DNA from: Streptomyces sp. HUAS 15-9
Lineage (GTDB): Bacteria; Actinomycetota; Actinomycetes; Streptomycetales; Streptomycetaceae
Length of the DNA stretch: 64,000 nt
Assembly (NCBI RefSeq): GCF_025642155.1
Contig: NZ_CP106798.1
Span: 9,052,001-9,116,000, forward strand
Direction: 5' to 3'
Positions within the stretch are counted from its first letter, which is position 1. Each line of letters opens with the position of its first letter. This document shows positions 26,338 through 35,467 of this stretch, piece after piece. The notes under the pieces were generated by a model. The model ran no database searches. It had not been told where the DNA came from and saw only the letters and a list, made by a program, of their open reading frames with translations. Made by a program: the position numbers and the translations under genes.

Positions 26338-26960
26338 CCTGGCTGCGGGGGCGCTGGGTGCCACTGACGGTGCTGGTCGCCGCGCTCGCCGCCCTCATCG
26401 CCTCCCTCGTGTGGGTCTCGGGCCCCTCCGGCGGGCCGTCCCGCCACGGGCCGATGACGGGAATCGCGTCCCGTGACGGTCCGGTGCGCAGCCTGACGGA
26501 CGCCGGCCGCGCGGCAGACCGCTTCGGGGACCGATGGGGCCTGCACGTCGGTGAGGTGATGCGGTTCACCAACGGCTACTACGCCGAACTCCTCGACGCC
26601 TCCGGCAAAGGCGCCACCGAGGTGCTCATCGATCCCCGCAGCGGAACCGTCCACCTGGAGTTCGGTCCCGCCATGATGTGGAACACCGCCTACGGCATGA
26701 TGTCGGCCCGCGCCGACAGCAGGGCGGCGACGATCGGCCCGGAGCAGGCCTCGGGGATCGCCAACCGCTGGCTCGAAGAACACCGGCCGGGCCTGCGCGC
26801 TGCCGAGCCCGAGGACTTCCCCGGCTACTACACCCTGCACACCCAGCGCAACGGGAAGACCGTCGGCATGCTCTCGGTCAACGACCGGACCGGGGACGTC
26901 TGGTACCACACCTGGCACGGCCGCTTCGTCGAGATGCGAGAACCAGCCGACAGCCAGTAA
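26334..26960 (+). CDS. membrane-anchored protein, PepSY-like
   Basis: 208 residues, GTG 26334, coupled to the SHOCT gene by a 4-bp overlap. One N-terminal anchor (WVPLTVLVAALAALIASLVW) is followed by an extracytoplasmic region with two similar segments: GEVMRFTNGYYAELLD with TEVLIDPRSGTVHLEFGP, and YYTLHTQRNGKTVGMLSVND with RTGDVWYHTWHG. This beta-rich pattern ('D..TG.V') resembles PepSY domains, and the Met/His-rich stretch AMMWNTAYGMMSA may bind copper. Function not proved. Confidence 0.75.
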   Translation: MTWLRGRWVPLTVLVAALAALIASLVWVSGPSGGPSRHGPMTGIASRDGPVRSLTDAGRAADRFGDRWGLHVGEVMRFTNGYYAELLDASGKGATEVLIDPRSGTVHLEFGPAMMWNTAYGMMSARADSRAATIGPEQASGIANRWLEEHRPGLRAAEPEDFPGYYTLHTQRNGKTVGMLSVNDRTGDVWYHTWHGRFVEMREPADSQ

Positions 26961-27257
26961 TCCTCAAGCGGTGAGCCGACAGCCGTTGACCGGGGGAGTC
27001 GATCGTGACCTGCGCCCGTTTTGCACAGCCTGCCGGACTTCACGCCGGCGCGACGGTACAGAGCCAGCACGGCACGAGCAACCCAGGCAAGTCCGGGACA
27101 AGACCAGCGCGGTCTTCGTCTCCACCGCCCCTGAACGCGACACCCCAAGGTTCTGGACAAGTGGCTGGCATCCTTCGACGACAGCTTCGGCTGTTGTCCC
27201 GGCCCTGTGGCGGGGGCATCATCACAGCCTCACAGTGTCGAGCGGGAGCAACAGGCC
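26961..27257. other. intergenic, nothing recognised
   Basis: About 300 bp with no coding support. It should contain the promoter of the DinB-like gene. Confidence 0.35.
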
Positions 27258-27797
27258 ATGGCGAGCGCGCATTCGATGGACCGGCACGCCGTGTACGAGG
27301 ACTACGAGCGCGCCCGGCAGACCTTCCATCGTCTGCTGGAGACGGCCGGTGAAGCGGACCTGGGCAAACCAACTCGCGGAACCCGGTGGACCAACGAGCA
27401 GCTGCTCTGGCACATGCTCTTCGGCTACATGCTGGTCCGCGTACTGCTGGTCCTGGTGCGCGTCTTCGGATGGCTTCCCGGCGGCGTTGGCAGGGCGTTC
27501 GCTCGCCTGCTGGATGCCGCCACCGTGCCGTTCCACTTCATCAACTACCTGGGTCCGGTCGGAGCGGTGAAGGTCTGCGGGCCTCGCTGGATGGCTGCCA
27601 TGTTCGACCGGGTCGTCCGTTCCCTCAGTCGCCGACTCGCAGCGGAATCCGAGGCTGACCTGGCCCGTGGCATGCACTATCCCGTCCGGTGGGATCCGTT
27701 CTTCCGTGACTTCATGACGCTCGCGGACATCTACCGCTATCCGACCCAGCACTTCGACTTTCACCACCGACAGCTCACTCTCGAAGAAGGTGACTGA
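27258..27797 (+). CDS. DinB/mycothiol-dependent-like four-helix protein
   Basis: 179 residues from ATG 27258. Four-helix DinB-type layout: HAVYEDYERARQTFHRLLET, then TRGTRWTNEQLLWHMLFGYM with a metal-ligand-type His, a hydrophobic middle (VRVLLVLVRVFGWLPGGVGR, the insertion that gives this subgroup a membrane-like segment), and C-terminal HYPVRWDPFFRDFMTLADIY with the final TQHFDFHHRQLTL. His residues in three helices could hold a divalent metal. Enzymatic role unknown. Confidence 0.78.
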   Translation: MASAHSMDRHAVYEDYERARQTFHRLLETAGEADLGKPTRGTRWTNEQLLWHMLFGYMLVRVLLVLVRVFGWLPGGVGRAFARLLDAATVPFHFINYLGPVGAVKVCGPRWMAAMFDRVVRSLSRRLAAESEADLARGMHYPVRWDPFFRDFMTLADIYRYPTQHFDFHHRQLTLEEGD

Positions 27798-28135
27798 AAC
27801 TCCATGTACCCTGGCGTGACCAGACCTGTTCCAGTAAGGCCAGTTGGGTGACGGTTCAACGGTTGACGGTGTCACAGCTCTCCGGGATGGCCGCCCGTCC
27901 GTCTACGTCGAGCGCATGCCGATGGCGGAGAGTTGCTTGATCTGCTCCGGTGCCGCGCATCCAAGCGCTATGGCCACCGGCCGGGCGAACCCACGCGGTC
28001 ACGCAATAGCCGGGAGCCGCTGCGCCGATCCGGCTTGAAGCGTGCTCCGCTGCCCGCCCCACGGTCAGGCTGGCTCTGGCGGCGATGTAGAAGCGGTCCC
28101 GGCCTTCGTCCGCGCTGCGTACGGCAGCCACCCAG
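27798..28135. other. no supported gene
   Basis: Small frames without domains. The right part borders an IS481 relic and may be part of a decayed element. Confidence 0.3.
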
Positions 28136-28240
28136 TTGAAGGTGGTCGGGAAGATCATCTATCTGCGGGAGAACTACCGCTTCGGGCCTGAGAAGATCGC
28201 GATGTACCTCAAGCGGTACCACTGTGAACCCGCTCGGCCT
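28136..28240 (+). pseudogene. IS481-family transposase relic (N-terminal segment)
   Basis: The frame KIIYLRENYRFGPEKIAMYL followed by KRYH is the highly typical segment before the catalytic domain of IS481-type integrase/transposases. Only about 35 residues remain and unrelated sequence follows. The stretch 28241-28499 holds no recognised gene. Confidence 0.65.
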
Positions 28241-28499
28241 GCCAGGCCGCGAGCAGGCCGAGTGTCCCACGCGCCCCTGCGCCGAGATGAGCCGCCCAGC
28301 GAGCGAAAACGCATGGGCTATTCGCTCCGTGGCGGTATCCGCTTGCTGTGCTTGACCGCCGCACGGTGAGCACCGGCCCGTCCGCATCCGGGACATGGGG
28401 CCTGTGCACCTTGCGGTGTCGGAAGCCCCGACCAGGCAGGTGGAGAGACCGCCGGATTGACCGGATGTGCGGCCGGGGCGGCGCGCCTAGCCTGAAGGG

Positions 28500-28946
28500 G
28501 TGAGACGTGTCGTCGTCGACCATTTTGGCGGCCCCGAGGTACTCAGGGTCGTGGAGGACGACGATCCCCGACCGGGGCGGGGCGAGGTGTGCGTCAGGGT
28601 CCTGGCCGCCGGTGTCTCGTTCACCGACGCCCTGCTGCGCGCCGGCTCGTATCTCGGTGTCCCGAAGCCGCCGTTCACGCCTGGCTACGAGCTCGTCGGT
28701 GTCGGCGAGGAGCTTCCCGTGGGTCGTCGCCGAGCGCTCCCCGTGGGTGGCGGACCCCGCTACCCGGACTGGTTCCGGGAGGACTTCCACGCGCTGCTCC
28801 AACTGCTTCGTCGTGGCGAGATCCACCCGGTCGTGGCCGAGCGCCTGCCGCTGTCGGACGCCCGCCGAGCGCACGAGCTCCTCGAGCGCTCGGCGGCGAC
28901 GGGAAAAATCGTGCTTGTGCCTCAATCCGAGGACGCCGCTCGCTGA
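28500..28946 (+). pseudogene. quinone oxidoreductase-like MDR protein with internal deletion
   Basis: 148 residues where the family has about 320-340. The N-terminal GroES-like fold is present (VVDHFGGPEVLRVVEDDDPR, VRVLAAGVSFTDALLRAGSY, PKPPFTPGYELVGVGEE). It then jumps to the C-terminal end (PDWFREDFHALLQLLRRGEI, AERLPLSDARRAHELLERSA, GKIVLVP). The NADPH-binding Rossmann core (GxGxxG) is missing, so it cannot be active as such. The frame is kept, from GTG 28500. Confidence 0.75.
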
Positions 28947-29514
28947 TGGTGCGCGACGGCCGTGCCGGTCGAGTCAGGCGCGTCGTGCCCGGTCCGAAGG
29001 CAGGGGCGGCGGACCGGCTCGCCCGTGGCCCGGTCGGGTGGCAGCCAGGGCGGGCAGGCGGTGACGGGTCCGTCCACGACGCACCAGCCCGGACGCAACG
29101 GGTCGGCCGGGGTCACCGGGCATTGTCGTGGGACACGAGGGCCCTTGCAGCTCGGCGCAGACATCGCAATCCGCATCGCCCCCGGTTGTCCGCGTGCGGC
29201 CACGGCCTGCGCGATTGCACCCGCCATGAGTCCTGCGGCGGGCGTGCGCGACGACTGACGCGCACCTGACCAAAGGGGGCGCGCAGGAGGCGGAGGCAGT
29301 GCCCCCAAATACCTGGGCTTGGTGCTGTCCCGGCCGACGGCGTGGGAGCCTGTGAGTGGTATGGGAACTCCACGAAGGCACCCTGTGCTTCCGCGCCCTC
29401 CGTGGACGCTGCGGCAACATGTCCCCACCGTGCTGCGCCAACGCCTCGTCGAGCTGATCGTTGCGCGTCTGGTGAACCAAACCCAGGACGGCCACGCCCT
29501 CACCGTGCTGGGAC
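28947..29514. other. no supported gene
   Basis: Mosaic sequence with only GC-rich shadow frames. No repeat or domain seen. Confidence 0.3.
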
Positions 29515-29709
29515 GTGAGGCTCACGCGGCTGTTCCCGCCCCTGGAGCGGGTGGATGACGCTGTCCGGTGCCGGCGGACCGGCGTGCCGAAGGGCGTCGG
29601 GCACCGGGAGAAGTGGCCGCTGGCGCTGGACGCCCTGGACGAACTGGCCACGTGGCAGCTTGTGCCGTCGGCCGTCGGCCGATGCCTCGCTACCGGCAGC
29701 CATCGGTGA
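29515..29709 (+). pseudogene. IS701-type transposase relic
   Basis: The frame reads CRRTGVPKGVGHREKWPLAL then DALDELATWQLVP, which aligns with the IS701 segment before the second catalytic Asp (GHVEKWQLALDMIDE in the complete copies). The expected VVADAGYG is lost. It belongs to a different IS701 subgroup from the three complete copies. Confidence 0.55.
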
Positions 29710-29832
29710 CGGTGGCGGCACTGGCCACGGCGTCTTCGAAGACCGGATCAGCGCCTGGTGCAACTCGAGGACTTACACAAGAGCGCTTACCCGCCCCGGA
29801 CGTCTGCCCGCCCGTGCAGTTGCCTCGGCGTG

Positions 29833-31899
29833 CTAGCGGGGCCGTGCGAGGAGGACGGCGACGTCGTCTTGTGCGGGTGTAGGGAGCAGGTGGGCGAGGA
29901 GATGGTCGCGGGTCTTCTCCAGCGTGCGGTCTGGTGTGCACAGAGCGTGGGCGAGCTGGTTGAGGCCCTGCTCCAGGTCGGTGTCGTGGCTCTCGATCAG
30001 TCCGTCGGTGTAGAGGGCGAGCAGGGTGCCCGGCGGCAGGGGGACCTGCTCGGTGTCGTAGGGATCGTCCGGGCAGGCGCCGAGTGGGGCGCCGCAGGGG
30101 GTGTCGAGGAACCTGACCGTGCCGTGGGGGTCGGCCAGGGCGGGTGGAGGGTGGCCTGCCCGGGTGATCAGGCAGCTGGATGTGGCGGGGTCGTAGACGG
30201 CGTAGGCGCATGTCGCCAGTTCGTAGTCGCCGAGGTCGGCGACGGTGCTGTCCAGGTGCTGCAGCAGGCGGTCCGGTGGCACGTTCTGACAGGCCAGAGT
30301 GCGGGCCATGACGCGCAGTTGGCCCATGACCGCTGCGGCTCTGATGCCATGGCCCATGACGTCACCGATGATCAGGCCGGTCCGGCCGTCGGGAAGTGTG
30401 AGTACGTCGAGCCAGTCGCCGCCCACTTCGTTGTCGCTGCTGGCAGGCAGGTAGCCGCTGGCCAGCTCGAGCCCCGGCACGGTGGGCAGCGGCTTGATGA
30501 GACTGCGTTGCAGGGTGAGGGCCGCTTCGCGGCGGCTGGCATACAGGCGGGCGTTGTCGATGTTCAAAGCGGCCCGGTCGACCAGCTCGTCGATGAGCAC
30601 GGTGTCCTGTTCGTCGAACGGTTCACTGCGGGTGCGGGTGACGATCACCAGGCCCAGCACCTTTCCCCGGGCATCCAGGGGGACGACGCGCGCCCAGCCC
30701 GGCGTGCTGGCGGCGAACAGGCCACAGTGCGGGTCGGCCGGCACGGCCCTGAGCGTCGGCAGGGGCAGAGGGACTGTGCGGGGGCGCCGCTTGGCGAGAG
30801 AGGATGTGTACACCGAATCGGGAGGGACGCGGTAGGTGACTTCCGGTGCGGACTGTTGCGCCGGGGCGGCAGAACCGAGCCCTGCCACGGCCAGGCAGTG
30901 CAGCAGTCCGTGTGTGGACACACCGACGTCGTCGGGGGCCAGCACGCCCTCCAGCAGGAGTACCTCAGCGGTGTCGGCGAGCTGGGGCACGAGCATCTGC
31001 GCCAGCCCTTCAGCCGCCTGCCGAAGATCCAGGGTGGTGCCGATGCGCTCGCCGGCTTCAGCCAACAACGCGAACCTCTGGCGGGCCCGCTCGGCCCGCA
31101 CATGGTCGGCCTGCCCCTTGGTGATGTCGATGACCGAAGCAATCACACCCAGTGGCTCGCCGTCACTGTCGGTCAACGGGGCATAGGAACACGACCAGAT
31201 CCGGTCCTGGTCGGGGCTGGCCGCGGTGCGGCCGGTGCGGAGGTCGACCACGGCGCGTCCGGTCGTGAGCACCTGCCGCATGGAGGCTTCCGCTGCCGCG
31301 TGATCGATGCCGGGCACTATCTCGCTGATCTGCTTGCCCACATGCGCGGTCGCGGGCACGCCGTTCATGGCGGCGAGCGCATTGTTGACCCGCACGTAAC
31401 GCAGCTCGCAGTCAAAAAGTGCCAGGCCGATCGGGGACTGGCTGAACAGGCCTTCGAGGGCGGCCAGCGAGTCCCGCATCCGCTTCACGGCAGAGGTCTC
31501 GGCGGCGATCACCAACGTGCCAGGCCCCCCATGGGGATTGGGGATCGGAGAAATCCACATCTCCATCTCGACCAGATGCCCGTCCTGATGCCGCACCGGA
31601 TACGCCCCCACCACCGTCTCTCCGGCGCGGGTCCGTGCAACCAGCTCGCGCGCCAGTTCTCGGTTGGGTTCCGGAACCAGCAGGGGAAACCCGTCCTGGC
31701 CGAGCATGTCCTTGGCCTGCCAGCCCAGCAGATTCTCTGCAGCCAGCGCCCACTGCCACACACGCCCATCCTGATCGTTGGCCCAAACCGCCATGGGGAG
31801 GAGGTCCCGAAACACCCCCGGGTGTCCGACCAGTGGCTGACTGTGCACACCGGCACTGCCACCGGAATCTGATTGATGCTCGTCCATGGGGTCAACCAT
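29833..31899 (-). CDS. PAS-PAS-GAF-SpoIIE/PP2C phosphatase
   Basis: 688 residues. PAS 1 (about 28-140: VFRDLLPMAVWANDQDGRVW, LGWQAKDMLG), PAS 2 (about 148-265: LEGLFSQSPIGLALFDCELR, GVIASVIDITKG), GAF (about 285-450: AGERIGTTLDLRQAAEGLAQ) and a SpoIIE-type PP2C domain (about 465-688: LQRSLIKPLPTVPGLELASG, NEVGGDWLDVLTL, IIGDVMGHG, RAGHPPPAL, LALYTDGLIESHD, AQDDVAVLLARPR). The metal-binding Asp residues are present. Likely dephosphorylates an anti-sigma-factor antagonist in response to a signal. Unlike the protein at 5986 it has no HATPase domain. An AT-rich segment lies upstream. Confidence 0.9.
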   Translation of the reverse strand: MVDPMDEHQSDSGGSAGVHSQPLVGHPGVFRDLLPMAVWANDQDGRVWQWALAAENLLGWQAKDMLGQDGFPLLVPEPNRELARELVARTRAGETVVGAYPVRHQDGHLVEMEMWISPIPNPHGGPGTLVIAAETSAVKRMRDSLAALEGLFSQSPIGLALFDCELRYVRVNNALAAMNGVPATAHVGKQISEIVPGIDHAAAEASMRQVLTTGRAVVDLRTGRTAASPDQDRIWSCSYAPLTDSDGEPLGVIASVIDITKGQADHVRAERARQRFALLAEAGERIGTTLDLRQAAEGLAQMLVPQLADTAEVLLLEGVLAPDDVGVSTHGLLHCLAVAGLGSAAPAQQSAPEVTYRVPPDSVYTSSLAKRRPRTVPLPLPTLRAVPADPHCGLFAASTPGWARVVPLDARGKVLGLVIVTRTRSEPFDEQDTVLIDELVDRAALNIDNARLYASRREAALTLQRSLIKPLPTVPGLELASGYLPASSDNEVGGDWLDVLTLPDGRTGLIIGDVMGHGIRAAAVMGQLRVMARTLACQNVPPDRLLQHLDSTVADLGDYELATCAYAVYDPATSSCLITRAGHPPPALADPHGTVRFLDTPCGAPLGACPDDPYDTEQVPLPPGTLLALYTDGLIESHDTDLEQGLNQLAHALCTPDRTLEKTRDHLLAHLLPTPAQDDVAVLLARPR

Positions 31900-32309
31900 G
31901 CGAAGCCCTCACTGGCCTGCAGGGAGGACGAAGCCTCCGCAGGCGTCTAGCCCTCTCGCCTTTCGCCTGGCGGCCGCCAGATCGGCGATATCGGACAAAC
32001 ATTAATATATTGTTGCATTTCTATCCACTCTCCCCTTTTCTTTCTTCGGTCCAGCACGGGTGTCGGTGTCCCGAGGGGTACCTGGATCAGCGCCCCGATG
32101 ATCTTCAGGAGGGAACGGTCATCGCCCCCGGAGCCTCACCGCAGCCGCCCGCCGCGGCCCATCCCGGCCCGGTGGCCTGATGCTCATGGGTGACACGCCG
32201 CTGGAGGCCATGGCTGGCCCGAACTGCATCGCATCCGTTCCGTACTGACGCTTGCCTCGTCAGCGCTGGCGCACATCGCACCTTCGGGCACCGGTTGCTC
32301 GGCAGCGCT
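31900..32309. other. intergenic, promoter side of the PAS/SpoIIE gene
   Basis: No gene. Contains an AT-rich stretch (31995-32040) including the inverted repeat listed separately, and ends at an IS701 target site (CTAG at 32310-32313). Confidence 0.45.
31998..32014. promoter_or_regulatory. AT-rich imperfect palindrome upstream of phosphatase gene
   Basis: AACATTAATATATTGTT has AACA/TGTT arms around an AT core, about 100 bp upstream of the phosphatase start. It could be an operator or part of the promoter. Inference only. Confidence 0.35.
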
Positions 32310-32313
32310 CTAG

Positions 32314-33755
32314 TAGGGCTTGGTCATCTTCACTCCTGAGTGGCGTGTCTGTTGCCTCGTGGGTGGCGTTGTCGTGGTGTGACACCTGAGGAGATGACCG
32401 AGGCCCGGGGGGACCTGGAGGCGTTCGCGGCGGAGTTGTTCGACGGGTTCTTCCGTGCGGACCAGCGGCGGTGGGGACAGGCGTATGTGCGAGGGCTGCT
32501 GCTGGACGGGCGGCGTAAGTCGGTGGAGCCGATGGCAGCCCGCCTCGGCGAGGACGGCAACCGGCAGGCGCTGGCGCACTTCATCACCTCCAGCCCGTGG
32601 GATCCGGCGCATGTGCGGGCCCGGCTGGCCTGGAGGATGCACGAGGCGATCGGTCCGGAGGCGCTGATCGTTGACGACACCGGCTTCCTCAAGGACGGGG
32701 ACGCGTCTGCGTGTGTGTCGCGGCAGTACACCGGCACCGCGGGCAAGGTCACCAACTGCCAGGTGGGAGTGTCGCTGCACCTGGCCCGTGAGCAGGCCTC
32801 GGCCGCAGTGAACTGGCGGCTGTTCGTGCCCGCTTCATGGGATCCGGCCTCTGGACAGGCGGATGCGGCCAAGGTCGCCCGCCGCGGCCGTTGCGGCATC
32901 CCCGCCCAGGTGGGGCATGTGGAGAAGCGGCAGCTGGCCCTGGACATGATCGACGAAACCCGGTCGTGGGGCGTCGATGTCCCCTTGGTCGTGGCGGATG
33001 CCGGATACGGCGATGCCGCCGCCTTCCGTCTGGGGCTGGAGGAACGCAGCCTGCCCTATGCGGTCGGGATCTCCTGCCGCCACACCGCCCATCCGGCCGA
33101 CGCCCGGCCCGTCCAGCCCCCTACGCGGGCACCGGCCTTACCACCGAAAGCGCAGTACCCCGACCCTGCGCAGACGGTGAAAGACCTGGTCATCGCGGTA
33201 GGCCGGGCGGCTGCACGGCCGGTTTCCTGGCGGGTAGGCTCCCGGCCGGGCACGGGCCGAAACGGCTTCAAGCGCATGTACTCGCGGTTCGTCGCCCTCA
33301 GGGTCCGGCCCGCCGGACGGGGCCTACGCAAGACCACGGACGCTCCCGAGCTGCCTGAACGCTGGCTGCTGGCCGAATGGCCCGCCACCGAGAGCGAGCC
33401 GGTGCAGTTCTGGCTGTCCAGCCTGCCCTCCGGCATGCCACTGGCCACCCTGGTGCGGCTGACCAAGCTGCGCTGGCGCATCGAGCACGACTACCGGGAG
33501 ATGAAACAGGCCCTGGGACTTGCCCACTTCGAAGGCCGCACCTGGGGCGGCTGGCACCACCATGTCACCCTCGTCTCCGCCGCCCATGCCTTCTGCACCC
33601 TCAGGCGCATGGCTCGCGCCCCAAAAGACACAGCGGCGGTCTGAGTCTCTACCAGATCGTCCGTGAACTGCAGACACTCCTCGCCCTCTGGACCGGCGCC
33701 TGCCCCACCTGCCGCCGCGACATACCCGCACCGATAGCAAGATGACCAAGCCCTA
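32314..33755 (+). mobile_element. IS701-family insertion sequence, copy 2 (1442 bp)
   Basis: Same ends as copy 1, in opposite orientation, with CTAG duplications at 32310-32313 and 33756-33759. Closest to copy 3 in the C-terminal part of the transposase. Confidence 0.95.
32340..33644 (+). CDS. IS701-family transposase (copy 2)
   Basis: 434 residues with all catalytic motifs (VDDTGFLKDGD, VVADAGYGDAAAF, RWRIEHDYREMK). It has private changes: WDPAHVRAR, HVEKRQLAL, and a stretch PPTRAPALPPK where copies 1 and 3 read PPYAGTGRPPK. That stretch results from one lost C near 33120 and a compensating extra base near 33145, so about nine residues are read in a shifted frame. The frame is otherwise open; activity is uncertain. 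Confidence 0.92.
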   Translation: MACLLPRGWRCRGVTPEEMTEARGDLEAFAAELFDGFFRADQRRWGQAYVRGLLLDGRRKSVEPMAARLGEDGNRQALAHFITSSPWDPAHVRARLAWRMHEAIGPEALIVDDTGFLKDGDASACVSRQYTGTAGKVTNCQVGVSLHLAREQASAAVNWRLFVPASWDPASGQADAAKVARRGRCGIPAQVGHVEKRQLALDMIDETRSWGVDVPLVVADAGYGDAAAFRLGLEERSLPYAVGISCRHTAHPADARPVQPPTRAPALPPKAQYPDPAQTVKDLVIAVGRAAARPVSWRVGSRPGTGRNGFKRMYSRFVALRVRPAGRGLRKTTDAPELPERWLLAEWPATESEPVQFWLSSLPSGMPLATLVRLTKLRWRIEHDYREMKQALGLAHFEGRTWGGWHHHVTLVSAAHAFCTLRRMARAPKDTAAV

Positions 33756-33774
33756 CTAGGGCTGCTCTTTCAAG

Positions 33775-33819
33775 AGCCCCCCGCTTCGGCCACTATGCCG
33801 TGGGGCGCGGGTGGGGGCT
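33775..33819 (+). terminator. hairpin terminator candidate beside IS701 copy 2
   Basis: AGCCCCC (33775-33781) pairs with GGGGGCT (33813-33819), followed by TTCG. The loop is long (31 nt) and may itself fold (GGC...GCC). Possibly bidirectional. Confidence 0.4.
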
Positions 33820-33971
33820 TTCGTGCCGCGGGAGCCTTGCGGTGCAATGGCCCGCGTGTCGACCTTGTGGATTGTCCTTCTCCCGTTGTTGCTCGTCGTT
33901 GTCGGAGTCCTGCTCCTGCTGGAGTGGTTTATGGACGGACGGCGAAGCGCGCCGGACGGCGTAACGGCTGT

Positions 33972-34215
33972 AAGGATGCTGCTCACGGCGGCGGGACATG
34001 GATCTGTCGGCGGGACGAGAGCCTGCGGCTGCCGTACGACGCGATCATCGAGCGGACTGCAGACGGCATCCCCTATCTGGTGCCGGAGCTGGTGTTGTTG
34101 TTCAAGGCGAAGGCGGCACGGCCCAAGGATCATGCGGACTTCGACGGGGTCCTGCCGCTGCTGAGCCAGGCGCGGCGCGCCGTTCTCGCTGAGTGGCTGA
34201 CGAGAGTGCATGGTG
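33972..34215 (+). pseudogene. nucleotidyltransferase-like protein, C-terminal relic
   Basis: The frame contains GGGTWICRRDESLRLPYDAI, TADGIPYLVPELVLLFKAKA and ARPKDHADFDGVLPLLSQAR, the C-terminal pattern of a common actinobacterial nucleotidyltransferase-like family (E-LLLFKAK, RPKDxADF). The N-terminal catalytic GS..D part is missing, and the frame before it reads as unrelated hydrophobic sequence. Confidence 0.6.
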
Positions 34216-34314
34216 AGGCAGTGAGGCAGCCCCTGTCTGCGGAACGCAACGGACGAGCTGTGGGCACTGAAATGCAGAAGACCGTGGCTCCGAGCACTTG
34301 TACTGTCAGGCGCC

Positions 34315-34938
34315 GTGAGTACGGACATCCACGGCGGTATCGAGTTTCGCCATCCGGGCGTCGGCACGGACTACTACGAGGGCGAGCCGTGGGTCGGCGC
34401 AATGGATCTCTGGCCCTTGTACGACGAGACCGACTACGCGTCCTTCGGATGCCTCTTCGGCGTGCGCAACCACGCGGGCTACCCGCCCCTGGCCGCGGAG
34501 CGTGGTTTGCCCGACGACTTGTCGAGCGGGCTACGCGAGCGCCTGCAGCCTTGGGTGGCAGACGGCCACCTGACAGGGGCCACCTGGGTCAGCTGGGCTG
34601 AGATCGCCGGACTGGATCCAGCAACTGCTCCGGAGCACTACATTGGCCGGCTCACTTGGTCATCCCTGGCGAAGCCCTCGACTCTGCATCAGCAACTTGT
34701 TCCGGCTGAATGGTCCCCGGAGCTGGTTACCGCGGTGGGTCCACGCCCACACGAACTGGAAGAAGGCGACCACTACGTCGAGTGGAACCGCGGAGACCTG
34801 CTTTGCCGGTACGAGTCGTTGACGGCTGGTTCCATCCTGGGGCCCAGGTCCCACTGGCCACACGTGTTTGCCGTAATGGAAGCTCTGGCGGATCGTTTCG
34901 GTGATGACGCTGTTCGACTGGTCGTGGCCTTCGACTAA
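34315..34938 (+). CDS. conserved hypothetical protein (MSTDIHG family)
   Basis: 207 residues from GTG 34315, opening MSTDIHGGIEFRHPG. This start (STDIHG.IE.R) marks an uncharacterised family frequent in Streptomyces. Other features are WPLYDETDYASFGCLFGVRN, PPLAAERGLPDDLSSGLRER, a Trp-rich middle (TGATWVSWAEIAGLD) and a C-terminal ADRFGDDAVRLVVAFD. No signal peptide or membrane segment. Function unknown. Confidence 0.8.
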   Translation: MSTDIHGGIEFRHPGVGTDYYEGEPWVGAMDLWPLYDETDYASFGCLFGVRNHAGYPPLAAERGLPDDLSSGLRERLQPWVADGHLTGATWVSWAEIAGLDPATAPEHYIGRLTWSSLAKPSTLHQQLVPAEWSPELVTAVGPRPHELEEGDHYVEWNRGDLLCRYESLTAGSILGPRSHWPHVFAVMEALADRFGDDAVRLVVAFD

Positions 34939-35467
34939 TCAAGAACTCCTCAGCTGGTCGATCACGGAACCGCGGACAGAGCCTTGAAAGCGGCCACCTC
35001 CTTCTCGAGGGTGACCCCACACCTGCTCAGTGGATCTCCTCACGCGTCTGGCCTGCGGACACGACCCGCACCTGGACGTCGACTTCAGCCCGCTGCGCGG
35101 CGACGGCCCCGGCGCGGACGGATACGGCCAGGCAGCCTGACCATCGATGAAGGTCATTACTTCAGCGGCAGGGTGATGCCGTCCGGCGCCAGCGCCAGCG
35201 CCAGCGCCGGAGCCATGCACACGCACGCGCATTTGGATCGGCGAGTGTGAGGCTGGTGTCGGCGGCCGCTGCGGGTATCGGCGGGCAGATTCGCGACCAG
35301 CTGCGCAAGCGTGTCCGCCGCGAGATGGGCCGATTCCTCGGTGCGAGGCCCAGAGCCCCGGGAAGGGTGGCCACGGGTCGCCGCCCGGCGCTGAATCGCC
35401 GGCCCTGGCTGCGCTGTCGTATCCGTTCTGGATGTGGGCCCGCCGGGGGCGGTGCACTGTGTACGGA
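34939..35467. other. no intact gene; one short coding-like tail
   Basis: A plus frame at about 35028-35137 reads DLLTRLACGHDPHLDVDFSP and ends GADGYGQAA, which looks like the tail of a lost gene but is not recognised. A CGCCAG dinucleotide-like run (35186-35203) reads ASASASA. Otherwise nothing. Confidence 0.3.

Noticed and set aside
29758..31872. 704-codon open frame on the plus strand
   Set aside because: Antisense to the PAS/SpoIIE phosphatase with all expected motifs.
8862..33759. IS701 copies 1 and 2 as ends of a composite transposon
   Set aside because: Each copy has its own CTAG duplication, showing independent insertions.
33811..34164. Small membrane protein MARVSTLWIVLLPLLLVVVG
   Set aside because: Hydrophobic start could be real, but it runs into another frame of the nucleotidyltransferase relic and has no good ribosome site.
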